Assembly: GCA_963576475.1 (NCBI GenBank)
Contig: OY754969.1
Coordinates: 29,867,726 to 29,931,725 of the forward strand
Direction of reading: 5' to 3'
DNA: 64,000 nucleotides
DNA from: Molanna angustata
Taxonomy: Eukaryota > Arthropoda > Insecta > Trichoptera > Molannidae
The notes below the pieces were generated by a model. The model worked only from the letters and a program-made list of their open reading frames with translations, had not been told where the DNA came from and did not search any database. Positions within the stretch are counted from its first letter, which is position 1. Each line of letters opens with the position of its first letter. A program made the position numbers and the translations under genes. Below are positions 48,086 through 59,451 of this stretch, in pieces.

Positions 48086-48884
48086 GTATTTTACTTTTAA
48101 TTATAGATAGGTATATCTTGTTTTTTTTTACTTTAAGTAACAATGATAATTTATTTACTTGTATATTACACACTTAATATCTTACTTAATATCTGGTTAG
48201 TTGTACATTTGAACACAAATTTCCAAAACAAATTAAATACCTATATATAAGTAATATGTTATAATGTGTACAAAATTAAAAAAAAAGAATTGCAAAATGA
48301 ATGAATACTAGAGAAAAAAAAGAAAAATTCTTTGGCAGAAATTTTTAAATATATGGTAATATCCGTCGAAGCTATTTGCGTAGTGCTTACGTGTTTGTGA
48401 AACCGGAAGCCTGTCCCGAAGGTTGGTATATTTCCGGGGAGACGGTCTCATAGGGTGGTGCGAGGCTCCAACTTCCGGGTAGGTAGAAACTGGGTAGGAA
48501 CGGGAGGCATACTACCCCTTTAGATAAGTATGAGATGACAAAGGTCAAAGGGGTCGCCGTTATCAAAACTCACAGGGGTGGGTACATGCTGAAATTTATA
48601 CAAATACTTTGCGAGCGTGATTATCCCTAGTTTCGTGAGTTTGACCGGAATATACAGCTATTATAATGAGGTCAGGATTTTGAGCGGGATATTTTTTTTA
48701 CACAAATGAGTTTGCCAAGGTCGGCACTATGAATATTCGAAACTTTATCAACATGGTTGTGCTAAATAAAAATGCCGAAAATGAAAATCAATGGTTTTTG
48801 TTTGATTTTGAAAATAAACTCCGCAACCAGTGTACCAGTGTATTAAAATATTAATATTTCACATCATTCAGAAGGACAAGTGGT
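48086..48884. other. Unassigned; GC-rich island at 48360-48560
   Basis: The island contains CCGGAAGCCTGTCCCGAAGG, GGGGAGACGGTCTCATAGGG and CGGGAGGCATACTACCCC. It has no long frame. It could be a remnant of an unrelated element. Confidence 0.35.
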
Positions 48885-48960
48885 AACCCATATCGTGGTG
48901 GTAACCCACGTTATAAATATATGTTTTCATTCCGCCGTTTGACAGGACATGCCCCCTGCA
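48885..48960. mobile_element. Partial, decayed copy of MITE family G
   Basis: GTAACCCATATCGTGGTGGT, CATTCCGCCGTTTGACAGGA and CATGCCCCCTG resemble the right arm at 40590-40647, with several changes. Confidence 0.55.
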
Positions 48961-48984
48961 GAAGTATCTTCCATTTTCACCATA

Positions 48985-49282
48985 CTTACCATACCATACC
49001 ATACCATCGCGCCATATCCCTATTTGGGGTAGGCAGAGAGAACCGAACGCCAGGCTCCTCTCTCTTGACACACATTCCTCGCTTCATTCACATCCATACA
49101 TCGTCTCATACACGCTCTTCTATTATTCTTACTTCTAACATTACCATCTTTCAAAATCCCATTTATGTGATCGTGCCAACTTTTTCTTAGCCGACCTCTA
49201 CTTTTCGTTCCTCTTTTATCAGCCTTGTACACTTTTTTTGTCAGACGGTCATCACTCATTCTTTCTATGTGGCCGAACCACC
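48985..49282 (-). mobile_element. RTE-like LINE 3' end (family A related)
   Basis: The minus strand gives MSDDRLTKKVYKADKRGTKS, then RGRLRKSWHDHINGILKDGN, NNRRACMRRCMDVNEARNVC and WRSVLSAYPK, followed by the 3' UTR CCCCAAATAGGGATATGGCG and a (GGTAT)n tail at 48985-49004 read in reverse. 5'-truncated. Confidence 0.85.
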
Positions 49283-49539
49283 TTTTTTTCTTTTCTTTTT
49301 TTCATACTTTTTTCCATTTTTCGATTTGCAAATGGATTAGGTGTATAGCGCTGACAAGAGTCCATCAATGGTAGTTGGAGCCTTTTTGGTCTTCTTTGTT
49401 CTCATGGAATGGAAAAAGTGAAAAGAGAAAATAAGGACAAATCGAGGAAAGGAAAATCAAGAATATTCAATATTATGACCTCTAATTATGGATGAACCTT
49501 CACTTTGAGCTATCACATTTATGATTATTATCATCATTG

Positions 49540-49775
49540 CAAAATTTAAATGGCAATGGGCGGGTCATGTTACCAGACAGGGAATGGATAAATGGGTATC
49601 CAGAATTCTGAAATGGAGACCATGGGATGTGAAAATGGGAATAGGCCGTCCTCAGAAAAGAAGGGCCGATGATATTGTCCGCGTATATAAAAAAAGACGA
49701 ATGCATGTACTTATGTAGAAGATGCCTATATCCAGCAGAGGAGAGATGGCTGAAGAAAGAAGGAGAAGAAGATCA
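49540..49775 (+). mobile_element. LINE ORF2 C-terminal end
   Basis: The frame reads IAKFKWQWAGHVTRQGMDKW, then VSRILKWRPWDVKMGIGRPQ and KRRADDIVRVYKKRR before a stop. It then ends in GAAGAAAGAAGGAGAAGAAG. K-W-x-W-A-G-H followed by W-R-P...G-R-P is the same LINE end motif as at 3931/5441. Confidence 0.8.
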
Positions 49776-50139
49776 TCATTGAGGTCCTTAGATACATACA
49801 GTTATTATTATATTTTTTGTTAGTACTTACAATTAATAATTAACTATCCTATATTTTGAATATAACCTTCTCAGTGCGCGTGCTTGGTGAATAATACGTT
49901 CATAAATTGAGACATCATGTGGCCATAATGTGTAATTCGATAAATTGATAAAACTATATATTTTTGTTCTTTACACGGAAGTTTTTATCTATTTTTTTAT
50001 TTCGACCGTCAAAATCGTGATGCTTTCGTATTTATTTTCATCTGTAATCTGCCAGAAAATTTAATTATTTTCTGTTGAATGGCTAACAATAAGTAAAACT
50101 CAAGTACACTTATGATTATCCTGAAGATGGAATTTTAAA
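49776..50139. other. No recognisable feature
   Basis: AT-rich sequence. Confidence 0.4.
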
Positions 50140-50345
50140 TAAATTACTGAGGCACCGAAGGAAGGCGTGGTGTGGCCAGAAGAAACAGTCACGTCGTGGC
50201 TTCGCAATATACGAGCCTGGACAGGCATCCAGACATATGGAGAGCTTTTCCGTACTTCCCGAAATAGAGAAGCATTTGCTTCTCTATTTCGGGAGTCAAC
50301 CCGGGAGGGAGGGGGGAGCCTGAAACGGCACTTTAAGAACTGAAT
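50140..50345 (+). mobile_element. LINE ORF2 C-terminal fragment with an 18 bp palindrome
   Basis: The translation gives VVWPEETVTSWLRNIRAWTG, then IQTYGELFRTSRNREAFASL and a stop after RHFKN. W-L-x-N-I-R-x-W-T-G with L-F-R-x-x-x-x-R is the tail of another insect LINE group. Within it TCCCGAAATAGAGAAGCA (50257-50274) and its exact reverse complement (50277-50294) face each other across two bases. Confidence 0.6.
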
Positions 50346-50632
50346 CTGAGGGAATCGATGTTGATTATACTTTACCTGTCAATTCTGATTAATATAAGAA
50401 TTTGCAGAGAGCTGTATGACATTTACGGAGGTCTCGATGAAATCAGTTTCGTCAAGTTGAGACGCTTGAAATGAGCTTGTCACGTAATCAGAATGGACGA
50501 GTATACAGAATATTTTATCAATTGCTAAGTAGTTGGAAAACTGATAATCTCTGTATGACGACAAATGTTAACAAAGACACGAAATAAAATAATATTTATT
50601 TTTAGATCTGTAAATATTCCACAGGATGCAAC

Positions 50633-50849
50633 TAGGACTTTCAAGACTTTCTGTCTCTTATCTTCACTGGGCAGTGAGCCAGTTGTTTCCACATAATCAT
50701 CTCTCTTTGGCACATTAAGTGCAGTGTCTGCAAGGTTTTAGAGTTCTCCGGACTCTTCGTATGTTTTTTATGTATTATTTCAGAGTTTTGCAAGGGGCGG
50801 TTATTAGTCCCTATAAGCATAACGGGTGTTGGTGGAGGAAGGAAAAAAA
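50633..50849 (+). mobile_element. R1-like LINE 3' end, 217 bp, 10 bp TSD
   Basis: It matches 38118-38340 (TTTCAAGACTTTCTGTCT, AGTGAGCCAGTTGTTTCCAC, TTTGGCACATTAAGTGCAGT, AGAGTTTTGCAAGGGGCGGT) with a ~30 bp deletion, and ends in an A run. AGGATGCAAC is duplicated exactly (50623-50632 and 50850-50859). Confidence 0.93.
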
Positions 50850-50859
50850 AGGATGCAAC

Positions 50860-51637
50860 AAGTGTTGATGTTAATTCTGATTGTTTTCGGAAAGTTTTTG
50901 TGGTATGGTAGGTGTATGAATTTTGTGCAAATTATTGACATACCTACATCCAATCATCCAGATATATTATAATGTATTATTTCCCGGCATCCACTTGACT
51001 GTTAACCACCCCCCAAATGGGCTAACCGGAAGTTCAACATCCCATTCCACGTCAGATTGTGATGACGCACGCGATCTGGATCCCGGAAACGTAAGGGAAC
51101 GGGTTCGGGCGGGAGATGGTAGACGGGTGAAGAGCGGGACACAGCCAAACATCCGGTGGATCTACTTCCGGTGTGTTCACATCCGACAGAGAATACACTT
51201 AATTGATTTTCATTGGGCCTCTGATAGATTATTTAATTTGCCTCTCTCTTCGTTTCATGAAATATCATGAATATTATTATTTACTATATTGTGGAGAGAA
51301 GGATGTTAAATATCCTTTTGGGGGATAGAAGAACCAACAGGTGATAAATTCAATAGACAAAGGTAACCTATGTCACCGATAGAGTCACCACTCTGAAGTG
51401 GAACAGGGCAGGACACATTGTTAGATATTCTTGTGGACCCAGGACCCTAGAGTGGCCGAGAGGAAAGGAGAAGTGTTGGACGTCCTCAGGCATGATGGTC
51501 AGATTGTTTTAACTATAGGAAAAGGAGAAGTGGATGAAGAGAAGAGAGGGACTTTGAAGAGAGAGATGTTCAACTCTGGACGCAGACAAGCTTATGATGT
51601 ATCAAGATATAAACAACAACTATACAAAATTTACAAG
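50860..51637. other. Unassigned; GC-rich island at 51010-51180
   Basis: The island contains GATGACGCACGCGATCTGGA and GGGAACGGGTTCGGGCGGGA. Frames on both strands are open for about 60-115 codons without a motif that I recognise. The part at 51430-51620 has purine-rich sequence, possibly another LINE tail. Confidence 0.35.
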
Positions 51638-51639
51638 TA

Positions 51640-52666
51640 GGGTAAGTCGGGGGAATATGGGCACTTGGGGAATATGGGCAGTGTTTAAGAAATCTCCTAA
51701 AATCACCTAGCGAAATAATTTTTAACTAATTGCAAAAGTGCTGACTCACTGCATGAAACATTTTCATAGTTTTCACAATCAGTTTGGCAGCGTTGCTCTG
51801 TCGCACAACACAAGTAAAGAGGATCGCGCGATTGTTAGTAATGTAATTTACTAATTTTACAAATATTTTCGTTGTTTTTAAAAACAATGTAAGTATTTTA
51901 ATAATAAGTTATTACTTTTTTCTACAAATAATCAAACGTTAGTATAAATTCATGTTTTGCATTATGTTTTTAACGATTTGGTAATATTGAGCGCTTATTT
52001 ATGTTACGTTATTTATTTTAATTTGATTTATTAGGAAATTGTTGATATCGGGGTTATATGGGCATACGCATTTGGGGTAAAATGGGCACACCACCCAAAG
52101 TACACAAAACCTGTAGGAATACATGGCAGAAAAAGGGGATCTGAATAAAACATTAATTTAACTAGAGAACAATTAACAGAGATCAAAATTAATTGATAAA
52201 AAAGTCCAATAAACCACAAAATCAAAATATGAGGATGCTAAATTCCCTTTGTGCAAATCCTTTTTAGCAGATATTTCAATGGTGAGGAATGGGTTCGTTG
52301 TGAACTGTGTTCTGTGTGGTATCATACTCATTGCGATTTTATATCATCCATCAAATATATCTGTGCTAAATGTGTTTCATAATAATTCATTAGGTAATAT
52401 TTTTCATTATTTTTTTTAGTATAAATGTAAGGTTTAATAATGCTGCCCATTTTACCCCGAAAGTCGGGGTAAAATGGGTTTACGTTTTTTTGTGTTGTTT
52501 TTCAATTGGTATGCTTGTTATCATAATTTTGGATATTGTTTTTATTTGTAGTTATACAGAAAGGTATAGGTTATTGTTTACTTCATACGAATTAAATTTT
52601 TGAATATTATTTCTTGACATTTTTTTTCATCAAACCTTAAGGTGCCCATTTTCCCCCGAGTTACCC
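51640..52666 (+). mobile_element. pogo-like (Tc1/mariner group) element, 1027 bp, TA target
   Basis: The ends GGGTAAGTCGGGGGAATATG and, inverted, GGGTAACTCGGGGGAAAATG form termini next to TA on both sides (51638-51639 and 52667-52668). The words GGGGTAAAATGGGC / GCCCATTTTACCCC recur inside as inverted subterminal repeats (52074-52090 and 52443-52480). A C-terminal zinc-finger remnant (52278-52382) supports the pogo assignment. The catalytic domain is gone. Confidence 0.8.
52278..52382 (+). pseudogene. PHD-like zinc-finger tail of a pogo-type transposase
   Basis: The frame reads NGEEWVRCELCSVWYHTHCD, then FISSIKYICAKCVS and a stop. C-x2-C, W-x-H-x2-C and C-x2-C is the PHD-like finger that ends many insect pogo-type transposases. 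Upstream, in another frame, YEDAKFPLCKSFLAD gives the preceding Cys box, implying a one-base frameshift near 52278. Confidence 0.75.
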
Positions 52667-52668
52667 TA

Positions 52669-53022
52669 TTTGTTTCGGAACAGAATCTGTCTAGTGAAGC
52701 CGTCTTAGATTATATATGATAGAAGCAGTTATCTTTTATATATCATTATTGTGATATTTTGATCAAAATAAATAAATAAATATGACAATGATGAACCTAT
52801 ATACAATTTGTCAAATAATTGTCAATTGTGGTCATACTTTTATCCTTAAACGCCCTAACATTATGGCTTTTTTGCATTATCTCTCTAATATTCCTATATT
52901 CGTCCTTAAAATATACCTACTGTCACAATATTTAATGCATTTTCTTGAACGTACCTAAATCAATCTTCGATCAATCAATCAATCGATCTTAAATCAATAA
53001 ATGTTGTTAATTGACAAGATAA
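52669..53022. other. No recognisable feature
   Basis: AT-rich flank between the pogo element and the Helitron pair. Confidence 0.4.
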
Positions 53023-55667
53023 TCTAAAGTAATAAAGCAATCAAAATGTTAGTGTTTGTGTGTGTGTGTGTATGTGTGTGTGTGTGTGTTTGTCTCACGC
53101 CTTCTGAAAAACCAAGAGCATCTAAAAATCTAATTTATGTGCGAACGTGTACCTGTATACCTGATGCAGTGTCACGCTAAAAATAATGCGATAAAAATGC
53201 TGAATTTTAAAAATATTTCAATAATTATTTTTTTCATACAAAATTTTCCAAGTCGTATCTGTCAAAAAAGTGTACATTTTGCACGCAAATATCTGTTTAA
53301 AGTTTAAAAGTTAGAAGTACGTATTTACACGAAAAAAATTTACTTTCAAGTATAACTTAGCGTTTAAGTGAAAAACATGGTGAATATTTTGTATAATTAT
53401 AATGTTTAACTTATTTTTAAAGTAAGCGTTTTGTACATAAATACCGCCATTTTAATATCTTTTCATACAATATTTCATTTTCCTACCGAATGAATATGTT
53501 CTTGAAAATAATAAACCTTTGAAATAAATATAATTATGAAATAATAAAATGAAACACAACACATTACAGCAAGTTTTAAGACGTATATTGTAAAAGTCTG
53601 TTAATTATTAGTAAAGATATAGGCATAATAAAATTGCATAATTTGTATATAATATTTGATATTTCGGACAATTTTCATTTTTATGGCATCGAATAACAAA
53701 CCAATGTAGGTACCTACATATTATTCAAAAAATGTCTACAAACCATTTCATATTTTTTACATGTTCTATGGTTACTATGGTAACGGACACATTCTGATAT
53801 TCAAATAAAATTTGTTATAAATCGAATTCGAATTAATTTAGAACATCATTGTAGGTAGGTACCTACATACCTAATACTACTTAAAAACCAACAATATACT
53901 AATTTCGTATAGGAAAATTATTAAACTATCTAAGGTTAACTACAATACACATGTCATTCAATCTACAAACTATTTCCTATAGTGAAATTCTTCTTTTATT
54001 TAAGTAGACCTTTGGGTGATTTTTTATACAAACTATTTCTTGGAGTTTAATTCTTCTTCCTCTTCTTTTGTGAAGTAATTTGGGACAGTTCATAAATAAA
54101 CTATTTTCTATAGTCTAATTTTTCTTTTTCTTAATTTATGTAGACCTTGGGTGAGTTTTTATACAAACTATTTTCTATAGTCTAATTCATCTTCTTCCTC
54201 TTCTTTTATGTAGCCCTTTGGGTGAGTTTTTATACAAACTTATTCCTATTATCTAATTCTTTTTCTTCTTATTTTATGTAGACCTCTGGGTCAGTTTTGA
54301 AACCAACTATTTCTTTTAAAGAATTTCTTCTTTTTCTAATTTTATGTAGAACTTTGTTGAATTTTGTATAAACTAACTTCCTATAGTCTAATTTTTCCTC
54401 TTTTATGTAGACCAAGGGAGAGTTTTCATGCAAACTTTTCCTTTAGTCTAATTCTTCTTAGTCTTCTTTTATGTTGACCTTTGCGTTAGTTTTTATACAA
54501 TCTATTTCCTGACGTATAATTTTTCTTCTAATATGTAGACCTTTGGGTCAGTTTTTATATTAACTACTTTCTATAGTCTAATTCTTCTTTTTCTTATTTT
54601 TTGTATATCTTTTGGTTAGTTTTTATAAAAACTATTTCCTTTAGTCTAATTCTTCGTTTTCTTATTTAATGTAGACGTTGGGTGAATTTTATATAAAATA
54701 TTTCCTATATTTCAATTCATCTTCTTCTTCTTTTATGAAGACCATTTGGTCAGTTTTTATATAATACATTTACTATTGTGTAATTCTTCTATTGCATCTT
54801 TTATGTAGACCATTGGGTCAGTTTTTATTACAAACTATTTGTTATAGTCTTATACTTATTCTTTTTTTTCATTTAGTCTTTTGGGTTAGTTTTAAGTCTT
54901 ATAGTCTATTGTATAGAAATATTATAAACAACATGCACATTTGACGAAAATACATAAAACGAATGGGATGTGAACATCACTAGAATCTTCTCAATACTTT
55001 TTTTCAATCGAAATTTACACCATTTATTATATCATCATATATTGCTTTATTTTCAATAACTACACATTTGATTTTGATGACAATATAATAAAAAATCGGG
55101 GTTGTGGCCATTACTGGACTCTTCACAACGTTTATATTCAAATTAAAAACTATTTAAGTCTTCTTCTGTAATGTACATAGATCAGTTTTATTGTGCAAAA
55201 ATATAATAATCTATAGGTATGCACACTTGACGAAAAATATAAAAACGAATGGGATGTGACCAACAATAGAATCTTTTCAGTACTTTTGTTTATTTAATTT
55301 TTAAGCCATTTCCCATCATCCAAAATTACTAAATATTTAAAACACATTTGCGTTCGATGACAATATATAAAAATAGGGGTTGTGGCCAAATCCAAACTCT
55401 TTACAACGTTGTCTCTTTATAATCAGTCATATTTAAAACCATTTACCATAGTCCATGCGTGCAGAAAATGTATGTACCTACTTATATATAAAAACAAATG
55501 GGTTGTGGCCATCACTTGAACATTTTACATCGCTTAAACTCAATTAAATTTCAAACTACTTTTCATACTTCGAATTAGCAAATATTTTTTGTGACAATAT
55601 TATATAAACGATTGTTTATTCCTTCACTAATTTACATTCTTGGCCAACGGCGGGACATAAAAGCTAG
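53023..55667 (+). mobile_element. Helitron-like element, copy 1 (2645 bp)
   Basis: It begins TCTAAAGTAATAAAGCAATC after an A (53022) and ends GACATAAAAGCTAG before a T (55668): the 5'-TC...CTRR-3' ends and A/T target of Helitrons, with no target duplication. A short potential stem (GCC-AAC-GGC) lies about 15 bp before CTAG. A GT microsatellite follows the 5' end (53053-53092), and a minisatellite occupies 53963-54900. Below that, two degenerate blocks repeat around AACGAATGGGATGTGA and GGGGTTGTGGCC. No Rep/helicase coding sequence, so it is non-autonomous. Confidence 0.78.
53963..54900 (+). repeat. Minisatellite in Helitron copy 1, about 14 units of 60-70 bp
   Basis: The unit consensus is roughly CAAACTATTTCCTATAGTCT, AATTCTTCTTTTTCTT, TTTATGTAGACCTTTGGGTC and AGTTTTTATA. 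Individual units diverge enough to be told apart, which allows comparison with copy 2. Confidence 0.9.
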
Positions 55668-55687
55668 TTATTAATAATTAAATATAA

Positions 55688-57953
55688 TCTAAAGTAATAA
55701 AGCAATCAATATGTTAGTGTGTGTGTGTGTGTGTTTGTCCCACGCCTTTTGAAAAACCAAGAGCATCTACAAATCAAATTTATGTGCGAACGTGTACCAG
55801 TATACCTGATGCAGTGTCACGCTAAAAATAATGCGATTAAAATGCTGAATTTTAAAGATATTTCAATAATTATTTTTTTCATACAAAATTTTCCAAGTCA
55901 TATCTGTCAAAAAAGTGTACATTTTGCACGCAAATATCTGTTAGTTTAAAAGTTAGAAGTACGTATTTACACGAAAAAAATATATTTTCAAGTATAACTT
56001 AGCTTTTAAGTGAAAAACGTGGTGAATATTTTGTCTAATTATAATGTTTAACTTATTTTTAAAGTAAGCGTTTTGTACAAATGCACATATAACCCAGCCA
56101 TTTTAATATCTTTTCATACGATATTTAATTTTCCTACCGAATGAATATGTTCTTTAAAATAATATACCTTTGAAATAAATGTGATTATGAAATAATAAAA
56201 TGAAACACAAGACATTACAGCAAGTTTTAAGACATATATTGTAAAAGTCTGTTAATTATTAGTAAAGATATAGGCGTAATAAAATTGCATAATTTGTTAA
56301 AAATATTTGATTTTTCTGACAATTTTCATTTTTATGGCATCGAACAAACCAATGTAGGTACCTACATATTCAAAAAATGTCTCCATAACATTTGATATTT
56401 TTCACATGTTGGAACATGGTTACTATGGTAACGGACACATTCTGATATTCAAATAAAATTTGTTATAAATCAAATTCGAATTAATTTAGAACATCATTGT
56501 AGGTAGGTACCTACATACCTAATACTTACTACTTAAAAACCAAGAATATACTGATTTTGTATAGGAAAATTATTAAACTATTTTAGGTTAACTACAATAC
56601 ACATTCACTATACCTACAAACTATTTCCTATAGTGAAATTCTTCTTTTTTCTATGTAGACCTTTGGGTGATTTTTTCTACAAACTATTTCTTGGGGTTTA
56701 AATCTTCTTCCTCTTCTTTTGTGAAGTCATTTGGGACAGTTCATAAATAAACTATTTCCTATAGTCTAATTTTTCTTTTTCTTAATTTATGTAGACCTTG
56801 GGTGAGTTTTTATACAAACTATTTCCTATAGTCTAATTCGTCTTCTTCTTCCTTTATGTAGACCTTTTGGTTAGTTTTTAAACAAACTATCCTTTAGTCT
56901 AATTCTTCGTTTTCTTATTTTATGTAGATGTTGGGTGAATTTTATATAAAATATTTCCTATAGTTCAATTCATCTTCTTCTTCTTTTATGAAGACATTTT
57001 GGTCAGTTTTTTATATAATACATTTCCTAATGTGTAATTCTTCTATTTCATCTTCTATGTAGACCATTGGGTCAGTTTTTATTACAAACTATTTGTTATA
57101 GTTTATACTTCTACTTCTTTTTTTATTTAGTCTTTTGAATTAGTTTTATGTCTAATAGTCTATTGTAACGAAATATTATAAACAACATGCATACTTGATG
57201 AAAATACATAAAAACGAATGGGATGTGACCAACACTAGAATCTTCTCATTACTTTTGTTCAATCAAATTTACACCATTTATTATATCATCATATATTGCT
57301 TAATTTTCAATAACTACACATTTCATTTTGATGACAATATATAAAAAATCGGGGTTGTGGCCATTGCTGGATCTTCACAACGTTTATATTCATATTAAAA
57401 ACTATTTAACATAGCTTAAGTCTTCTTCTTCTGTAATGTAGACTTATGTGTCAGTTTTAAGTCTATCAGTTTTATTGTGCAAAACTATAATAAACTATAT
57501 GCACACTTGACGAAAAATATAAAAACGAATGGGATGGGACCAACACTAGAATATTTTCAGTACTTTTGTTTAATCAATTTTTAAATCATTTCCCATCATC
57601 CAAAATTACTAAATATTTAAAACACATTATTTGCGTTCGATGACAATATATAAAAATAGGGGTTGTGGCCAAATCCAAACTCTTTACGACGTTGTCTTTT
57701 TATAATAAGTCATATTTAAAATCATTTCCCATAGTCCATGCGTGCAGAAATTGTATGTGCTTATATATAAAAGCAAATGGATTGTGGCCATCACTTTAAG
57801 ATTTTACACCGCTTAAACTCAATTAAATTTCAAACTACTTTTCATACTACGGTTAAAAAAAAATATGTGTGACAATATTATGTAGGTATATAAACGATTG
57901 CTTATTCCTTCACTAATTTACATTCTTGGCCAACGGCAGGACATAAAAGCTAG
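55688..57953 (+). mobile_element. Helitron-like element, copy 2 (2266 bp)
   Basis: Same ends as copy 1 (TCTAAAGTAATAAAGCAATC after A at 55687; AAAAGCTAG before T at 57954), same orientation, 20 bp apart. The body is nearly identical apart from small indels, a shorter GT run (55718-55736) and about six fewer minisatellite units. The 76-codon frame at 55719-55949 is also partly present in copy 1 and shows no motif. Confidence 0.78.
56618..57150 (+). repeat. Minisatellite in Helitron copy 2, about 8 units
   Basis: Units 1-3 and the first half of unit 4 correspond to units 1-4 of copy 1. The second half of unit 4 (CCTTTTGGTTAGTTTTTA) and the following units correspond to units 10-14. The junction is consistent with loss of about six units. 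Confidence 0.85.
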
Positions 57954-58074
57954 TATGTAATATAAATATGAGAATAGAAACACAATCTCAAAGCAAAAAT
58001 GCAAACATAATTTTGCTTGACTAATGAATGACGAATGCAAAAATTTTATATTGCTACGAATTTTAAAAACTAAC

Positions 58075-58140
58075 AAACGTGTGGAGTTCGCATCTCTTAC
58101 CTATCTCACAAGAGATTAGGCGTGATGGTATTTATGTGCG
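58075..58140 (+). mobile_element. RTE-like LINE 3' tail fragment
   Basis: GTGGAGTTCGCATCTCTTAC, CTATCTCACAAGAGATTAGG and CGTGATGGTAT match the RTE 3' UTR end (CCCCGCGAGAGATTTGCCGT at 29339). Confidence 0.55.
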
Positions 58141-58984
58141 TATTATATAAAGCTATAGTAGGTAGGTTTTGAAAAAGGAACGTGTTTAATGTTCACATTA
58201 TTACCTTCATTATGTACATACAATGTTCAATTTTCATATTATTTCCTTCATTATATACAATGTTCAACCGGATGTACGGAAGTGGTGTCGTGCAAAGCTT
58301 TGAGATGGAAAACGATGAAAGCACACGCTAAAGTGTGATAAAAAGGAAAATGCTCCCAACTTATTTTTCACAAAACGAACGGTTCAAAAATTGTTTTTTT
58401 TAACTATTTTGTCTTTGATTAATAGCTTTTTCATTTGTATATTATTGTGTAATCAAATAATGGATTTGAGTATGTTTTTTGTAGAGAACGAACAGTGTCA
58501 AAGATATATATGATTGAATATTGTTTACAATACCTACCTACCTATTAGTGTTAAATTTTAATTATATTCACATTTTTTTACTAAAACAAAAAAAAACCTA
58601 TTTATTACTAAATTATAACTCATAACAATGTATTAACTTCCTCGATTTACAGACTTACATATTAGCTTATTAGGCCACACATTTCACCACAATCTCTAGG
58701 GGAAGGGATTTACACACTGTTTTGTAAATTTAAACCTGTTCAATTATAGCTGCACAGATTATATGTACTCCATACAAAGCAGAACACCACGTAACACTAT
58801 TACTATTTTGGAAGTTTAGGTAATTTATTATCTGTTTCATAAATCATGCATGTCGTATGTATATAGGTATATCAAAACAGTGTCTAAAACCTTAAGGTCT
58901 TCCAATTTAAATTTGAATTAATTAAAACACTCATTATGGTTGTCATGTTTTAGGTTGATATTTTTAAATCTATCATATTAAAGG
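58141..58984. other. No recognisable feature
   Basis: AT-rich sequence without supportable features. Confidence 0.4.
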
Positions 58985-59078
58985 ACGATTTAAAATGAAT
59001 ATGTGTCTAGACAGAAAAATGTGGCATAAATTTCTCTCTGCCTACCGCTCAAGGTATATGGCGAAATGGTATTAATAT
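58985..59078 (+). mobile_element. RTE-like LINE 3' end fragment
   Basis: AATGAATATGTGTCTAGACA, GAAAAATGTGGCATAAATTT and CTCTCTGCCTACCGCTCAAG correspond to 48002-48080; a (TATT)n tail follows at 59085-59107. Confidence 0.7.
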
Positions 59079-59290
59079 TTTTATTTATTTAATTATTTAT
59101 TTATTTAAGGGACAAATACAGTCTTATAAAATGATAGAATAAATTAATACACTATGATATGAAAAAAAGACAGAACAATTACTTTTGTCCACAATTGAGG
59201 TACATTAAATAATAATAGATTACAACAATAAATGAATATAAATATACTTTAAGTTATATTATATACTTCACACATTTTTACGTTATATAT

Positions 59291-59451
59291 AGCCAAAAGA
59301 ATTGATGATGAGAATCATGAGAAATCATGAAACTCATCAATTTGCGAAGGATTTGCGTTTTATTGTATAGGAGAATTGTATGAAAGATAGTATTACTACA
59401 TATGAGTTTTATGATTTCTCATGATTCTCATCAGCAATTATTCTTTTGGCT
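59291..59451. mobile_element. Foldback MITE, 161 bp
   Basis: The ends AGCCAAAAGAATTGATGATG and CATCAGCAATTATTCTTTTGGCT are inverted, and the arms continue through AGAATCATGAGAAATCATGA. The centre is about 65 bp. Target duplication is ambiguous (TA or a 3 bp TWA). Confidence 0.85.

Noticed and set aside
53963..54900. CRISPR-like array
   Set aside because: The repeats are degenerate and contiguous, without unique spacers, and sit in eukaryotic DNA. This is a minisatellite.
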